Part shown: positions 5,784 through 5,914 of the stretch, piece by piece
Position numbering within the stretch: position 1 is the stretch's first letter
How the letters are laid out: the number at the start of each line of letters is the position of its first letter
Source of the DNA: an uncultured Bacilli bacterium
GTDB lineage: Bacteria; Bacillota_I; Bacilli_A; RF39; UBA660
DNA length: 5,914 bases
Reading direction: 5' to 3'
NCBI GenBank assembly: GCA_947632275.1
Contig: CANROR010000071.1
Span: 1-5,914, forward strand
Made by a program: the position numbers and the translations under genes
Notes under the pieces: generated by a model
The model's database searches: none
What the model saw: only the letters and a program-made list of their open reading frames with translations
Told to the model about the DNA's origin: nothing

Positions 5784-5914
5784 ATGAAAGAAAATGCAGA
5801 ATTAAAAATGATGCAAACAATAGAAAATTTAGAAGCAAGATTAAATAATATTCGGGCCGGCCGAGCTAATCCGGCGATGTTAAATGGGGTCATGGTTAGT
5901 TATTATGGCACCTC
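5784..5914 (+). CDS. frr: Ribosome recycling factor, 5' part
   Basis: N-terminal 43 residues of ribosome recycling factor, which with EF-G splits the post-termination ribosome. The gene runs off the window; full-length RRF is about 185 residues. The first helix (LKMMQTIENLEARLNN) leads into IRAGRANPAMLNGVMVSYYGT, the signature end of helix 1 and the start of domain II. It compares with VRAGRANPSLLDKVTVEYYG in Bacillus, as I recall it. The N-terminus is about five residues shorter than in Bacillus. The start at 5784 is supported by AGGAG at 5771-5775 with an 8-base spacer, and there is no alternative in-frame start upstream. It is the fourth gene of the unit starting at 3909, and pyrH, often its upstream neighbour, is absent. 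Confidence 0.95.
   Translation, partial: MKENAELKMMQTIENLEARLNNIRAGRANPAMLNGVMVSYYGT

Noticed and set aside
5851..5866. GC-rich palindrome in frr (GGCCGGCC region)
   Set aside because: It encodes the conserved RAGRA motif of RRF, so the composition follows from the protein sequence.

Overview
The window looks like a chromosomal segment from an uncultured, low-GC member of the Bacillota. A gut lineage of Bacilli near the RF39/Mycoplasmatota branch is my inference. Support comes from AT-rich DNA, strong Shine-Dalgarno sites, RpsB, Tsf and Frr sequences of Bacillus type, and a surface protein with a TasA/SipW-type signal. TAA, TGA and TAG all serve as stops and Trp is encoded by TGG, so the standard bacterial code fits better than the Mycoplasma code. 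Every supported gene is on the + strand.

Region 1 (1-1845) is a 599-residue secreted or surface protein. It has a SipW-type signal segment, a TasA-like N-terminal part, three closely spaced cysteine pairs, and a C-terminal module ending in GVRPVVYL and a GGSGT tail. A strong Rho-independent terminator overlapping its stop codon closes this unit.

Region 2 (1866-3836) is the translation operon rpsB-tsf. It has its own sigma-A-like promoter, a roughly 110-nt leader with two possible hairpins, ribosomal protein S2, elongation factor Ts and a terminator. S2 carries a C-terminal extension of about 60 residues that ends in a Rho_N/SAP-like helical motif.

Region 3 (3882-5914) begins with an extended -10 promoter. 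Four tightly packed genes follow: a membrane-anchored thioredoxin-like protein with a single cysteine, a membrane-anchored protein resembling the extracytoplasmic domain of RsiV/PdaC, an acidic helical protein made of two diverged copies of one unit, and the 5' end of frr (ribosome recycling factor). In many Bacillota the order is rpsB-tsf-pyrH-frr. Here pyrH is absent and three little-known genes, two of them predicted envelope proteins, fill its place. This gives the window a ribosome-cycle backbone (S2, EF-Ts, RRF) with an unusual envelope insert co-transcribed with frr. No mobile element, CRISPR array, tRNA or rRNA was seen.
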